A stretch of 64,000 nt of DNA from Panorpa germanica (GCA_963678705.1 OY783219.1:5394001-5458000), one strand, 5' to 3'. Positions 51,801 to 64,000 are shown, numbered from the stretch's first letter. Made by a program: numbers and translations. The notes: generated from the letters alone by a model not told the origin.

Positions 51801-54800
51801 ACCTTAGGTAAAAATTATTGAAAAATATTATTGTTAATTTATTGGAAATGTTTTCTCGGTGAAGACGTAGTGTGTTTCTAAAATGGGCTTGTGTCCTATT
51901 TCTATAAAAGTGTACTACATATTGATAAAGTGGGTTACTAGAAACTCAAATGTTCAATTATTTTTTAAGAACTCTTTATATGTTAGGAGATATTAACAAT
52001 TAAAAAAGTCATTTTGTCTGTTTAATTATTAAAGGGATTCAACGTTGTACACATTTCAAATGCATGTGACATCACAGTCGCTGCCAACCTTACAGCTCAA
52101 TTATTTACAGTTATTTCAAGGAACAATAAAATTTCAATATTATGTCTGCCGTAACAGGGTTAAATAAAATAAAAACTTATTATTCATTGACTTGACTTGA
52201 TTATTTGACTACCAACAGCTACAATACATTACCACAGCACTGACCTACTCAACAAATAACTGACGTTAAAATGCATTTCACGTCATACAAATATGGCCGA
52301 CCATTTCTAGCGCTAAAACTACAATTCAAACTTTTAATTGCTATATCTCCGTCAACATTTAGATATTTAATAAAATAGACAGGCCAATACACATTTATTA
52401 ACATCAATTTCAATCAACAATTGAATCGATCACTAAAAAATAAGTACATAAGTCCAATGATAAAATGTTAGTAGAGACACAAACCTGTTTTGCAGTTCGA
52501 GCAAGTGTTTGAATTTCCCGCTGAAGAATCGGTAAATGTGCTCGTAGAAATGGTAATACAAAGGGTCTTAAAGGAAAATTAGTAACTTCCTGTAGAGAAT
52601 GTTGAAACTCTTCTACACTTAGTCCAGAGCTCTGAAAATATAGAAAACATAAACGGAAATTAATACCCAATATTAAAACCTTAAAAATACATTTTTTTTA
52701 AATATATTTTCTTATTAGCTTTTACCACCAATGAAAGCACCAGGCTGCGAACACGGTCGCCAATATCTGGAGATATATCTTGTCCAAATGTCACAAGCGT
52801 AGATAAGAAGCGCTTGACTTTCAGCAGGGGTCTTTGGGACGCCCCTGTTAAGGCGAAGTTCTGAGGGTCGAGAACGAGGGGCGTAACGCCTGGTGTGGGC
52901 GGCGGGGGCGTTAGAGAACCTAAAATAATTTTTTAAATAGTTATGTATCTATTAATTTTGTATTTTATTTAAATTGTATAGCATATGGGAAATTTTAATT
53001 TAGAATTTGATTTACTTCTTCTTAACAAAAGAAAAACTATATTATACTAGCTGTCCCGGCCACGCGTTGCTGTGCCTAACGTTTTTGTCATATTACATTA
53101 CATAGCGCCATCTATTGAATATTTACTAAATCTAGTCAACAGATGTCGCCATCTTTTACAATCGTTTGGAGCTAACAGATAATTAATAGACAAATAATTT
53201 ACAATAAGATAATATTGCAATCATAAATTGAGATGTAAGCTATCCTATCTTTCAAGTTGGATCAAACTGCACACGGTGTACAAATTTGATTAAAATCGGT
53301 TAAGTAGTTTAGGAGTCCATCGCGGACAAACACGGACAAACAACGTGACACGTAATTTATATATATTAAGAAGAAGAAGATTATAACCTCCAAAATGTGA
53401 CAATCTGTCAAATTACAGTAGGATTTACTTTTAAAAGAAATTTAATGTCAGTTAGTCAAAAAAAAAAAAGTAAACACAATTTCTATTACTAATTGTTATT
53501 AACAACAGCAATTTAATTTTGTTTATGTTTTTAATTTAAAACATTGGACCTTGTAAAGTTCTAAAAAAACTAAGAAAACTTAAAAAATAAATTAAATTAA
53601 AAATGATACTGTGAATGACTACGCGTATTGCCATATGCTAAACAATTTAAATTAAATACAAAATACAAAATAGAATGATACTTTAGATGATTTAGACTTA
53701 GAAAACATTGCCATATTATTATAAATATTTTTAGATTTATACAAATCTCTCTCTCAGAGTGTTCTACCACCTTAACTATTTTAATTTCGAAAAATTATTT
53801 ATGAAAATAATATAATTTTGCAATAAATTATAAATGAATGATTTGAAATGTTTGTACAAGCTTAAAATATCATATAAATTAGATATGGATCCAGACTGGG
53901 TGTCACTAATCCTTGCTTGAGCTACCCCCTTCACTGGAAACTCATCCCCACTCTTGCAACAAGCGCAGGTGTTGTAGTGGGGGCTTTATTGTTTTTAATT
54001 ATCACAAATATAATAAATTTATGTTGTAAAGTGAATTGAAAATCGGTTTGCTTCAATTATCATGTTAGAGGTCGTAATATTTGCTTACCGACGCTTCCGT
54101 TGAGAAGTGGCGAGGTTGATCCGTTCGCGTGACGTCCTGAGGGACCCAGAGTGGCGCTGTGGGACGGTGAAACAGGAGAACGAGGTGCTACAAGACGGGC
54201 TCCTTCAGGAGAGTCTGGAGTCTTGCAGCGATCCTTATTTGTAACTGAAACAATAGAAAATAGATAAATTTAAGATAATTTTTTTATATATTATTTCTCG
54301 GGCTTCCTAGGCACGTAGCCTTTCATCGCATTTAAAATTGTTCCGCTTTTTCTTATACTTTATATCCTGACAGATAAATTGCTTAGACTTCGGTCAAATG
54401 GGGCAAAATTGTTTACTGGGTATTTTGAAGAGAATGCACTACTTCAAATAGCTGCTGTACACAAACGGGTTGACCGATCTTGCTCAAATTTTGCATAGTA
54501 ATTGAGTACAGTGCTACCAACTTATAAACCAATGAAGATTCCCGTTCATTTTTAAACAGATATCGTAAAGGAGTGTCTAATAATGGCAAGTTGCTATTGT
54601 GCTTACATCTCAATAATGATAAGTTATATTTAAAATGGTGGGTACACTGATAAGGGAGAAGGAAATAAAATGTTTCAGACACCCTAGTAAACATTTTGAG
54701 GTGCAGCTCTAGTAAAGAAAACAATTTTTTTCACTCAGTTTTCTACAGGTGAAATCTATATAATAATATTCTTTCTCTTTTCATCATCAATTGTGTATTT

Positions 54801-57082
54801 CATTAGAAAAAGAAGCAAGATATATCTGTCTCTCCTGTCGAAAGTAATCATTGTAAAACTCCAGCTCACCTGTACAAAATAAATATTAAATCCGACGATA
54901 GATGTCAATGTGGTGAAGAAGGAACTTTGGATCATATTATATTTGAATGCATAAATTATAGTTTAGAAAGATCAAAATTTAATAGTGAAATATTAGATGT
55001 GATTAAAACTTTTCCTGTTAAATATTTAGAAATTTGTAAAATAGAATTATAAAATGTGAAATATGTATAAAAAATGTTTGATGGTGGTTATGACGAATAA
55101 AAGTCAAGGCAAATAAATAAAAAAAAAAAAAATATATCTGTCTCTGTTACACTTATAGGTTTATTTGCAACTTCATTCAATACTGGTACGGTAGTGAGGC
55201 CAGGTGAAATGATTTTGTCATTTGTAGTTCATATCACTGACATTTCCTCGAATGAGTGAAATCAAATTGAATTGTTTCATGAATCTGATGTCAAAGTGAC
55301 TCCAAAATGATTACTGGTACCAGATTAGCAGTGTAGTTTCTAAAATGACAGTGTACACAATCTCTTGAATCATCTATCTATTTATAGAACGGAAAACACA
55401 AGCTAGAATAAGTCAAAAATACTGGAATTGTCCGATATTGTCAATAGAATAATATTATGGGTAATATATTAGTACCAAAGTGAACCGCATTCACCAGTGT
55501 CGTTGGTATCGCTAGTGGCTATGTCATATGAAATTAATAACCCGTTAGAATAATGCATGATATGGTGAATATACCAATACATACCCCACCCCCCTCACTA
55601 TTAAATATGCCTCACCCCCTCCTAGACGCCGATTAAACAATTCAGTTATAGGTGGGTTCACAGTAGTTGATGACCTACAGGCATTGCATAATATAACACA
55701 AATTATCATATACTTTGGTTTACAAATTTGGATATTTTTGAATTAGATTAAGCTCAGATTGAGAGGTTAAATATCTCAAATTCCTCCACATAACTTAATA
55801 AATTCGCATATCTATATTAATTTCGGAAGTAAAGGTGAACACGCCTTTAAATGTTCTCAGTATATCATTGAATCTGCACATTACGTCATCGGCCATTGAG
55901 TGCTGGCCGCGAATCCATTCCAACCAACCCCCTTCCCACCCTCATATCCACATCAACCGCCCATTATCACCACCCAAAATTAATAGTAGCTGCGATCTTT
56001 TGATCTATTATCATTTATCAAAATTATATTTGCTTGAATTGTACGACCACTGGGTTTTCATCCCGGCGCAAGACAACGGGTGTGGATAGTGTTCTTTAAA
56101 GGGTATTTCAACAATTGGTGTCATTTTAAATCAACAAAAAATCGATAAAAAAGCATATTTTCGATAATGTTTTTTAACGACACAGTTAATATATAGTTAT
56201 TTCTGTAATTACTACATGATAAAATGACATTTAAAGAATTCTTTGTGAAATTTTCATAAATAAATATCAAGAAATGAGGCATTGACAGCGAATCTCCGCT
56301 GACGTCACAAAAAAAGTAACATTGCGGTGTTACTCATAACTCATCACTGGATTATTTGAAATTAAGAAACCAAAATGATTTCATTAGTTGATTAGTTTCT
56401 GCAGGTAACATTGTCGAGTTTTTCTATTTTATTGATTTTTCAATTTTTTACAGCACTTAGAAGTCCAAATACGGATATTTGATGAAAAAAATCAGAAACT
56501 TTGTTATTTTAAAATACGTTAAAATTAAAAAATAAAGAAAAACTTGACAGCGTTACCTCGGCATTTATGTAAAGAAGGAGTGTGCAAAATTTCAAAAGGA
56601 TCGGTGCAGTAGATTTTGAGCTAGAGAGGGCACCGACTCTGAAAAAGCTAAGTGTGAGAAAACGCGTTTAAAAGTTAGATGAAGACTTAAAACTCTATAT
56701 CTCCGACAGTTTTACTCCAATCGACTTCAAATTTTTACATAATAAACTTAATATGTTGCACAATAATATAAAAAATGAAAAAGATTGAAACTTTAACCCC
56801 CCCTCTCTTAAATTAACATTAAAACTCAGTGAGTGGGAATGTGGCTATATAGCTGTTACAATAATTTAAAGAAATTACATTTTCTGTTATTTTAAGAAGG
56901 GTCAATTATCATACAGAATATTGAATAAGTTTTCCAACTCACTAAACCATTTTCTATCATTTCATTAAGGGAATTCCCTTGCATCAGAACTTCTGAATTT
57001 TAAAATGTCAACTTGAATATAAAATCAAGATCTAAGTAAACTAAAAGTATAACTTACTTCCTACTTTCGCTGAGTTATTCAT
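45870..57082 (-). CDS. nvy: Nervy, the insect MTG8/ETO (RUNX1T1) corepressor
   Basis: Eleven coding exons: 57082-57058, 54244-54089, 52919-52726, 52631-52485, 48317-48178, 48101-47731, 47098-46959, 46668-46563, 46488-46406, 46263-46153 and 46085-45870; phase holds throughout, 562 aa. A Ser/Pro-rich N-terminus precedes NHR1/TAFH (about residues 90-174: [38 protein letters not shown]). NHR2 follows (about 315-345: [20 protein letters not shown]), then a charged helical part. The C-terminal MYND zinc finger has ligands C456, C459, C467, C470, C476, C480, H489 and C493, the last from the final exon. MTG proteins tetramerise through NHR2 and recruit NCoR/SMRT and histone deacetylases; Drosophila nervy also acts in axon guidance and sensory-organ formation. 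The first exon encodes only eight codons. Introns hold LINE, MITE and SINE-like insertions. Confidence 0.96.
47133..47712 (+). mobile_element. MITE family A copy in a nervy intron
   Basis: Termini tggggttgtgtcctatg and 'ataaggacacaatc' are both slightly decayed. It fills most of the intron between exons 48101-47731 and 47098-46959, ending about 20 bp from an exon. Confidence 0.85.
48447..49148 (+). mobile_element. 5'-truncated LINE with 17-bp target duplication
   Basis: The direct repeat ATACTAAGACTTTTATT flanks the element at 48430-48446 and 49149-49165. An open frame (48518-48952) is the C-terminus of a non-LTR reverse transcriptase. It contains [20 protein letters not shown], then [18 protein letters not shown], a C-x2-C-x8-H-x4-C knuckle. 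The 3' tail 'gattgtaaagccgaaaggc' ends in an AT-rich simple repeat. The perfect duplication and open frame indicate a fairly recent insertion. Similar elements are known to me chiefly from ants and bees. Confidence 0.88.
49500..49770 (+). pseudogene. Decayed LINE C-terminus fragment
   Basis: A purine-rich strand with residues like [29 protein letters not shown], a broken form of the zinc-knuckle end of the 48447-49148 family. No tail or target duplication was seen. Confidence 0.5.
50120..50700 (-). pseudogene. LINE 3' end of a second family (RNase H end plus zinc knuckle)
   Basis: Minus strand. WIPGHCG followed after a small deletion by [12 protein letters not shown] is the end of an RNase H domain. 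Then comes [20 protein letters not shown] with a C-x-C-x7-H knuckle, and a 3' tail of aaataaat repeats at about 50120-50150. Compared with the copy at 54834 it has an 11-bp deletion inside the knuckle (GTLDHM in place of [10 protein letters not shown]). Confidence 0.75.
51884..52456 (+). mobile_element. MITE family A copy in a nervy intron
   Basis: Left end TGGGCTTGTGTCCTAT and a decayed right end (taagtacataagtcca). It has a deletion of the 'ctcataaatctctgctatat' part and ends about 30 bp from exon 52631-52485. Confidence 0.85.
53045..53380 (+). mobile_element. SINE-like element (CTAGCTGTCCCGGC type)
   Basis: Starts ACTAGCTGTCCCGGCCACGC and ends 'acacgtaatttatatatatt', with the internal 'gattaaaatcggttaagtag' and 'gtccatcgcggacaaacac' blocks typical of a widespread arthropod element related to RTE tails. 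It lies in the nervy intron before exon 52919. Confidence 0.65.
53395..53690. mobile_element. MITE family F, rearranged copy
   Basis: 53395-53515 is the reverse complement of 800-960, whereas 53525-53680 has the same orientation as 985-1140. One half has thus been inverted relative to the reference copy, or the copies represent opposite halves of a foldback element. Confidence 0.55.
54411..54690. repeat. Interspersed repeat partly shared with 59455-59540
   Basis: The reverse complement of 54430-54520 matches 59460-59540 ('gatcggtaaacccgtttgt', 'gtagcactctcctctattac'). A terminus like family C (gtttactgggta) sits at 54411. Together with 54682 it may be two C ends placed back to back. Confidence 0.4.
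54682..55320. mobile_element. MITE family C, long variant, interrupted by a LINE
   Basis: Begins ccctagtaaacattttgag and ends 'gactccaaaatgattactgg'. A related uninterrupted stretch lies at 60904-61116. The insert 54834-55131 is a LINE copy with its own target duplication. Confidence 0.6.
54834..55131 (+). mobile_element. 5'-truncated LINE copy with 14-bp target duplication and poly-A
   Basis: ATATATCTGTCTCT occurs at 54820-54833 and 55132-55145, and the uninterrupted site is seen at about 60930. It encodes [15 protein letters not shown] then [17 protein letters not shown] (C-x-C-x7-H-x4-C) and a short C-terminus to a stop, then 'aaataaataaaaaaaaaaaaa'. Same family as 50120-50700. Confidence 0.9.
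56155..56768 (-). mobile_element. Repeat family B copy 3
   Basis: Reverse complement of 13391-14037, in nervy intron 1. It keeps 'aaactctatatctccgacag' and 'gttactcataactcatcac'. Confidence 0.7.
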
Positions 57083-57099
57083 ATTTGTTAGTTTTCTAA

Positions 57100-57740
57100 A
57101 CGCTTTTCACTTTTATTTAATTATAGACCTTGTGGGAAATATATTTTCATTTACAACATGTTCACCACCACAGTATTTTAATAAGACTTGTTTGTATTAA
57201 ATATTTATAGAAATTTTCCCACGGTTATAAATGAAAACTTGTAAATCCGTGGAAAAAAACATGTGGTGCGATAATAATAGGACGTAATTACCGGAAGTAA
57301 GTCCTTTGATTTCATTGTAAGTATCCTTAAAGCAGTTTTTGTAGAAAACACCGCTAAATACCTTAAAATTGATCTATTAAAACGAATATGAATGTGTAAC
57401 GCCTGAATAACAAGCAACCCTTTAAACGTATAAAGAGTTGCATGTTAATCAGGCGCAAAGATATTCATATACATCTGTTGTTCATCGAAATTGCTATACA
57501 GCGATGTGTATAAAAGCACCAGAGTGTCGTCGAATGTACCAGGAGATGTATGGCAATGTCCTGGCTCTATTAGGACAAAAGCTGAACAAACGTTTAGCAA
57601 TTCACACGTGTCGGATCCATGCTCAAATAAATCTCCGTATTCTATATTCTGGCACAGCTGCATTTACGAGCTGATTTATCAGGAAATATATTTTAGTCTG
57701 CATTTGTTAAGGAACGTCTCCACTGGCGCTACATTTTCTA
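57100..57740. other. Region upstream of nervy, no gene assigned
   Basis: Contains the likely 5' leader and promoter of nervy. 57430-57763 is richer in G+C than its flanks and open on both strands over 220-270 bp, but no codon pattern, splice site or family supports a protein. Confidence 0.35.
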
Positions 57741-57741
57741 T

Positions 57742-58319
57742 TGATCGATTTTTTAATTGTTGATTGAATTCAATGTTAATAAATGTGTATTGGCGTGTCT
57801 ATTTTTTTTAAATATCTAAATGTTGACGGAGATATAGCAATTAAAAATTTGAATTGTAGTTTTAGAGGTAGAAATGGTCGGCCATATTTGTATGACGTGA
57901 AATGCATTTTAACGTCAGTTATTTGTTGAGTAGGTCAGTGCTGTACTAATGTTTTGTAGCCGTTGGTAGTCGAAATAATCAAGTCAAATCAAAGAATAAT
58001 AAGTTTTTATTTTATTTAACCCTATTACGGCAGACATAATATTGGAATTTTATTGTTCCTTGAAATAGCTGTAAATAATATTTGATATTATGATATATAA
58101 ATACATACAGCAGAGATTTATGAGCTGTAAGGTTGGTAACTTGTAAACTTGTCAGAGTTAGAATGTTTACAACGTTACAAAATTACCTTTTTAATTGTTA
58201 ATATCTCTTAAACATAGAAGGAGTTATTAAAAAATAATTGAACATTTGAGGTTCTAGTAACCCACTTTATCAATACATAGTACAGTTTTATAGAAATTAA
58301 GACATAGGACACAAGCCCA
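57742..58319 (-). mobile_element. MITE family A copy
   Basis: Reverse copy. The left end is worn ('ttgatcgattttttaattg') and the right end AGGACACAAGCCCA (58306-58319) is intact. Confidence 0.85.
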
Positions 58320-58959
58320 CTTAAATAATAAACTTTAAATGTTGTTTATAAGTTTGATTAAAAATTTGCAAATCTTCATAAAATGTCTCATATATATGAA
58401 GCAAGAGTAGCCAAAGGTTTAAATTTTTCCAAAATATAAATTTGTACAATATTATGCTCCTCTTTTGTATTTCATCTCGACCTTTACTCTGGCATCATAC
58501 TTAGCGCAACCCAAGGTACACAAACAGCGAATTTCCCACGCTCCCCTCCTCCGGATTCAGTGAGTGAGTGCGGGTTTCACCACATCCAGGAGGTTGTAGC
58601 CATGGGCAGGACGCTCCGTGCTCCGTGCTCCGTACTCCATGCTGTGTCACACCGTGTCTTATCTATGTGTGGCCAGCAACACTCGTTCGAAGCGACATTG
58701 ATATCAACGACACCAGAGCTCTTCGGCTTCCACTTGTACGTAGTACGTGCTATGTCGACTCATCTTCTGCTGCGACGGTCGACAAGTGTGGGGCGGGTGT
58801 AGCGGGGTACCGGGGGTAGCGTATCTCAGTAGTCAGTCCCGTTGATGGAGCAGCGAATGTTGTACTTACTGCATATCACCATATCACACTGCTCAGTGTG
58901 TGCACAGGCTCATGGTGTTCATTTTAGATCATTGTTCAGGCGTTTGGAACCATTTCAGT

Positions 58960-59330
58960 GACAGTAACTTGGAAATGAAGAGAAGGACAACAGATATTGG
59001 GAAGAAAGAGAGAGGAAAGATTACGTAGAATGTGCGAAAAAGCAACAGACGTTGTAGTATATAAAGGAGACATGCGAAGTTAAAATTAATTGTGAAAAGT
59101 TGAAGTTGGTGGAGCTGATGAGAGAGGGAAGAGGTGTATAAAAAAATACAGAGAAGGAGGAAGGATGTAGAGTAAGAGGGAGAGTAGAAACGCGAGGTAA
59201 TAAATAATGAGTGAACAGAAGAGATCAGGAAGGAAGGACATGGATGGCAGAGGTACAGAGAAGAAGGAAGAAGAAAGAGGAAAAGGGAGAGACAGTACTG
59301 TGGATGAGGTTATTGACGGAAATTATTGAA
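58960..59330 (+). pseudogene. Decayed LINE C-terminus fragment
   Basis: Purine-rich, with 'gaaatgaagagaaggacaac', 'gatattgggaagaaagagag' and 'gaaggacatggatggcagag', matching 48745-48925 of the better copy. Frames are broken repeatedly. Confidence 0.55.
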
Positions 59331-60903
59331 AACGTCTCAGAAAAATCCAATATCCATGGCAATACACAAGACAATATATATAAGATGTGTTCTAAAAGTA
59401 ACGGGAATTGGAACGAAGTTAAAAAGCCCGCGCTATTTATTTTTAAAAAAACTGTTTTTTCCTGTATGTTAGTAGCACTCTCCTCTATTACTATACTAAA
59501 TTAGGACAAGATCGGTAAACCCGTTTGTTTACAACAGCTGGTTGAATCACTGCACTTCACTAGTGAATGACGAAGCATGCGAAAAAGATTTTTCTACAAA
59601 AAACTAGCGCGCCCTTTTCAAAAATTACAAATTCCTTTTTGAAAACACCTCGTTTCCTTATATACATTACTTTTGTTTTCAAGCCCGTATACGCAATGTT
59701 TTGCCACTCTGCAGTTGATGCTAAGCTCGCATTATTCAGGATATGTATATTGGTCTTCTAGCATCCCTCGCGCTTGATTCCCCACGGAAGGGGTGGTAAA
59801 GGGCGCTGTGGAGGGTAGGAGGAGTAAAAGTAGTAGGTGTCATGAATATCAATGAATGTGTATATAATTTGGGGCCTACAACATCACGCAACAAATATTG
59901 GCAGATCTGAATACGTAGAAGGAGAATAAAATGTTTGCTTTATCCCTTAGAGGGATGAAGAGTGGGGAAGAGGGAAGGGGGTGTAGTGAACGTAGTAAAC
60001 AGGAATGTAGTAAAAACTTAACAATTTAGCGGCAAAACAACAAGAATGTAAAACGGTGTTTAAGAGATTAGTTTAGTGTTTGTTTACAACGCACAATTGG
60101 GTAGATATGGGTGGGTTTCGTAGTAAGAAACCAAAGGAACGCACGTGCTGAAGAACCTCTTCGATAAACGCAATATTTCCTAGCAGCACCAACTTTTATT
60201 TCCTTTTTTTGGAGTTACTTTGATATCATATTGAAGACGCGTATGATTCTTTTGTCATGAAAGAGTTCAGTTTCTCACAGTCGTTCTATAAATATAGCTT
60301 TTATTATTAAATTATATAAATAAAGCGTTATCTTTGTTATTTATTTCCATTGCATAAGTTAGTTTCACAAGTTTTCTCTTAGTAACCAACCACAAATTCT
60401 CTAAATTACAAATTCACACAAAATTTTCCTTGTATCTCGTGATATGCATGTGTGGGTGACATATATGGCTAACCACATTGAGCACTAAGTATGAGGAAAA
60501 GCTTATCCTAAGCTTAACTACCCCTCTAAACCCCCCACAGGCCCACAGCAATACAGGACTCCATGTCTACATCCTATAACAGCAGAGAGCACTAGAGGGT
60601 GGACGTGAAACGTGGAATGCTTCGATACCGCTCTTCGCCAGACTGTTTGGTTCCCATCGTAGTGATGCCTGGAGTAACAGGAGTACCTAGTACCCACTAG
60701 CAACAACATAGGGGCAAGGGGGTGGAACAGTGACCCAGCGGGGGTGGAAGTAGTTAGAACAAAGACAATGTTAACAATTTTATATAAGTTTTTTTTAAAT
60801 TTATGTTCTTTATTTAACGTAGGCTTATTTCCGATGTTGACAAATGTAAAAATTTGGCAGAATCTCTTCATAAGAATATTCTTTCCCTTTCCAACTCTTT
60901 TAC

Positions 60904-61116
60904 ATTTGAATCATAGAAAAAGAAACAAGATATATCTGTCTCTGTTACACTTTAATGGTTCATTCAATACTGGTACGGTAGTAAGGCCAGGTGAAGTGAT
61001 TTTGTCATTTGTAGTTCATATCACTGACATTTACTTGAACGAGTGAAATCAAATTGAATTGTTTTATGACGTATCTTCAATATTATGTCAAACTGACTCC
61101 AAAATGTTTACTGGGT
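60904..61116 (-). mobile_element. MITE family C, long variant, uninterrupted
   Basis: Contains 'aagatatatctgtctctgtt' without the LINE found at 54834, and ends 'actccaaaatgtttactggg' at 61116. A shorter C fragment lies at 60205-60290. Confidence 0.65.
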
Positions 61117-61758
61117 ATATACATTAATTCCACAAAACCAAAATCATTGAAAAACCCTTATAAATGGAAAACCTTCAAAAGCAATGAAAGAGTATCTCCT
61201 CAAAATAACAAAAGGAGGTCTGTGGTGTTTCCCACAAGCCTCCCTCCATCCTCCACCTTTTCCCCACGATCCTTTCTCTAGTTCTAACCCGCAAAGAACT
61301 GACAGTTTAGTGCTGGTGTGCAGGCAAGCGATATGGGAGCCTTGGATACCGTGGGGAGTAGAGGGTATATTAGAAACATCCCGATATGAGGACGACCCTG
61401 CTCCTCTTTCTATCCCGGTCCTGGTCCTATTCCCGGTATTGCTTACATCACCGTGGGATATGTCACAAGTGGTAATGGGGTAAAGGAAGGGGGTTGGATC
61501 AGTTTACTTTATCATAAATTATTATCAGAAAATTTAAATATTATTGATGACAACAGAAAATTAATTTGGCGAAATTATACTTTCGTGTAGATCCCCTTGT
61601 AACGCAGTAACCTAAAATAACGTTGTAGGAATATTTTAAATATATTTATAAGACTTTATTAGGAATTGTAAATTTTTAAACAAACTTATGTGTTGCTTCT
61701 GAAATCAAAGACTTTTATTTTAGTAATTTACATACACATTATAATATTTACACTGTTT

Positions 61759-62010
61759 AAGCTGAAACGATGCTTGGCCAATCTTGACTCGCGAAATATA
61801 GATGGCGATACTATACAGCAGGTTAAATATTATCAAAAAGAACCATGTTTTTTATGTTTAAATCGTTTTATGTAAGTAACTATAAACGCGAATCAAAATC
61901 TAAGACTAGATGAATAACGTATCTACATTTTAAGCTTTCTTCCACTGACTTTTAATAAGTTGGAACCGCAAATATAACTTTTGAAAATGAATATTGCTAG
62001 ATTTTCTAGT
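61759..62010. repeat. Interspersed repeat G, second copy
   Basis: Same orientation as 10478-10735, with several small deletions ('ctaagactagatgaataacg' in place of the longer version). Confidence 0.65.
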
Positions 62011-64000
62011 TAAATTTCAATTGTTATATGACTTAATAGGTGTTAATATCTTTTTATTATAAAGTTTAGTTTTCGAATGATAAGAGAGTTGTTTTATTGA
62101 ACAAATACTTAGTAAATGTATATATATTTATATATATGTATATATACATATATACGCAGATTGTCATATGTTATACCATTCTTACACCCAAAACAGTAGG
62201 TGGGAGTGATACTTTAACCTGTTTAAACAAGATAATAAAATTGCGCTGGCTTTTAGGGTAGCGCTGAGGTATGTAATTAACAAGAGCTCATGAGAATGGG
62301 CCAGTAAAATTCATAAAACTCGCTGACACTTGTGATAATAATAATGCATGAAAATGAAACGTACCGGAAAGAGAATAATTCGGATCTACATCCGGTAGAT
62401 ACTCTTTAGAGGTTTCATTTCACACGGTAACTGCAAGATTACTTTAAATCATTTCTTTTGACATTTTTATTACTTTGTTAAATTATAACATCAGCAAAAA
62501 ATATATTCTTTTAAAATTGCTTTTCATGGCTTGCAATTTTGGTAAATTATCTTAAAGTTATACTTTATATGCTAAGTTACTAATAGCGTTTATAATGCTG
62601 CTATCTTAATTTAGTTTAAACAAAAAATTTACATGTTTTAATCATGATTTATAATTGGTTTAATCGCATAGAGAGGGTGCTACTATTGACAAATACATAT
62701 GAGTTTTAGAAAGTGCCAACCTTCAAGCGATATGTGTTAAAATTTCATGACTTTCCGACCATTACTTTACGAGCTACAGTGATTCTAATGATGCTACTTT
62801 TGTAATTTGCAAAACCAGGAGAAAATCTGAATTTCGTGTGTTGATAAAGCATTGATTTTTAACTTGTCAAGCGAATATTGTTAACAATTTTCAATGTAGA
62901 TTGTCCCTGCAACTGCATAGAGACTATATATTATATTTCCCAACTACAAAAGTGACGTCATTGGATGTTATTCTATTCCTTGAATTAAAATAATAATTGG
63001 TTTTATTATAAAAACATAAAATAAATGAATTACTTGAAATTAAACAAATGCGTGAACAAAACCAAGGACTCACTTGTCTAATGCTCCTGTATTTGTCCTT
63101 ACAAGGATAATGGAAATCAACAAAAGGATTTTCATTGACAACAAAGAAAACTTTATTATGAAAGAAAAGTTTAGCTGTTTTGTGGTGTGCTCCTTACATT
63201 TCAGAAACACTAAGAATTGTCTCTGGTCTGGGTCGTGGTCTGAGACGACCTCCTGGGTTCCTCATCCACTCATTTTGTCGTCAGACTAAACCCTTCTTGT
63301 TATAAAACCCCCAACCCTTGTTCTCATCCCCCGTGACAGGTCTGCGTTGTCTTCTAACGCTCGTGTTGTATGGTTTACATCATCGAAAAATATGACGAAA
63401 TACGAAATAATTTCTATAAAACTGTTTTATAGATTTATTTGTAAAATATTGATTTTATCAAAAAAATGTTTAAATAAAAGTTTTAGAACGTTAAAAATCC
63501 TTTTTAATGATGTATGGTACGTTTAGATATTATAATGGGTTTAAGAAATATGGGCGAATTTGTTTTGTCAGAAATAAATATTTACCAATTTTCGGTAAAG
63601 CAGAGCTCTACTTTACAGCGATGTAGCTCAATATCTAACAAAGATACAGGAAAATGTCATATGCAGAAATTGTAGGAAATCGAGTCCCCTATCAGATTCA
63701 TAATAACTATTTTCGTCGTAAGACCCTCTGTTAATAAGATATTGCAAAGAAACCGTTTCTAACCTCAATTTATCAAGATGGATTTAACAACTTTTCTGCC
63801 AAACTATCAGTTAGAATGATTAAATATTTCAAAAATATTAACATATTTTTATGTAGTATTATATATTATTAAAAATTGATTTTTTAAATAAGAGAATATT
63901 CAACAATTGCGAACGCAGCTTCCTCGATGCGTTTACACAGGGTAAGGGGTGGTAAATGGGGTGGAACGACATCAGAGACACATCATCTGCACGTATCGTA

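Larger units (their letters stand above)
58320..64000. other. Right-hand region, repeats and no supportable gene
   Basis: Islands of higher G+C occur at 58500-58860 (with a short ctccgtg tandem at 58614-58632), 60500-60740 and 61200-61500, but all frames are short and without recognisable content. 62105-62155 is a TA-type microsatellite. Confidence 0.5.

Noticed and set aside
63074-63289. Possible exon near the right edge (minus-strand RNPGGRLRPRPRPETIL with a GTAAGG donor at about 63198)
   Set aside because: All three phases hit a stop close to the only plausible upstream acceptor, so no coding exon can be built.

Overview
The window is AT-rich eukaryotic DNA from an insect. It has spliced genes with GT-AG introns, an oxidative CYP4G P450 (a subfamily known from insects), sine oculis, nervy and pickpocket orthologues, and a nuclear copy of mitochondrial cox1 that reads sensibly only with the invertebrate mitochondrial code. 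One LINE family resembles elements I know mainly from Hymenoptera, but that is weak evidence for the order. No provirus, LTR element, Polinton or toxin gene was recognised.

Layout. 1-4700: the 5' half of sine oculis (minus strand; its homeodomain exon lies beyond the left edge) in repeat-rich DNA. 4.7-18.5 kb: a gene desert of MITEs, decayed LINE ends, a 317-bp tandem duplication and a 9-bp minisatellite. 18.6-34.9 kb: a compact gene block with a pickpocket DEG/ENaC channel, NF-YC, a DMAC1-like complex I assembly factor (the only plus-strand gene), RTRAF and CYP4G. 35-39 kb: MITEs. 39.1-43.8 kb: a tandem pair of small secreted cysteine-rich genes of no family I recognise, with a cox1 numt beside one copy. 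45.9-57.1 kb: the complete nervy gene (11 coding exons), whose introns are loaded with LINEs, MITEs and a SINE-like element. 57.1-64 kb: repeats and no supportable gene.

Genes with continuous reading phase across every splice junction, all traced by hand: pickpocket (444 aa), NF-YC (321 aa), DMAC1-like (88 aa), RTRAF (244 aa), CYP4G (570 aa), nervy (562 aa). They are unrelated housekeeping and developmental functions and do not form a pathway. The one regulatory link worth noting is that NF-YC, a subunit of the CCAAT-binding factor NF-Y, shares a short head-to-head promoter with DMAC1 that holds six CCAAT boxes.

The most novel material is the tandem pair of secreted cysteine-rich genes (possibly GPI-anchored in one copy only) and a high-copy MITE family (terminal repeat TGGGCTTGTGTCCT) that has entered introns of several of the genes.
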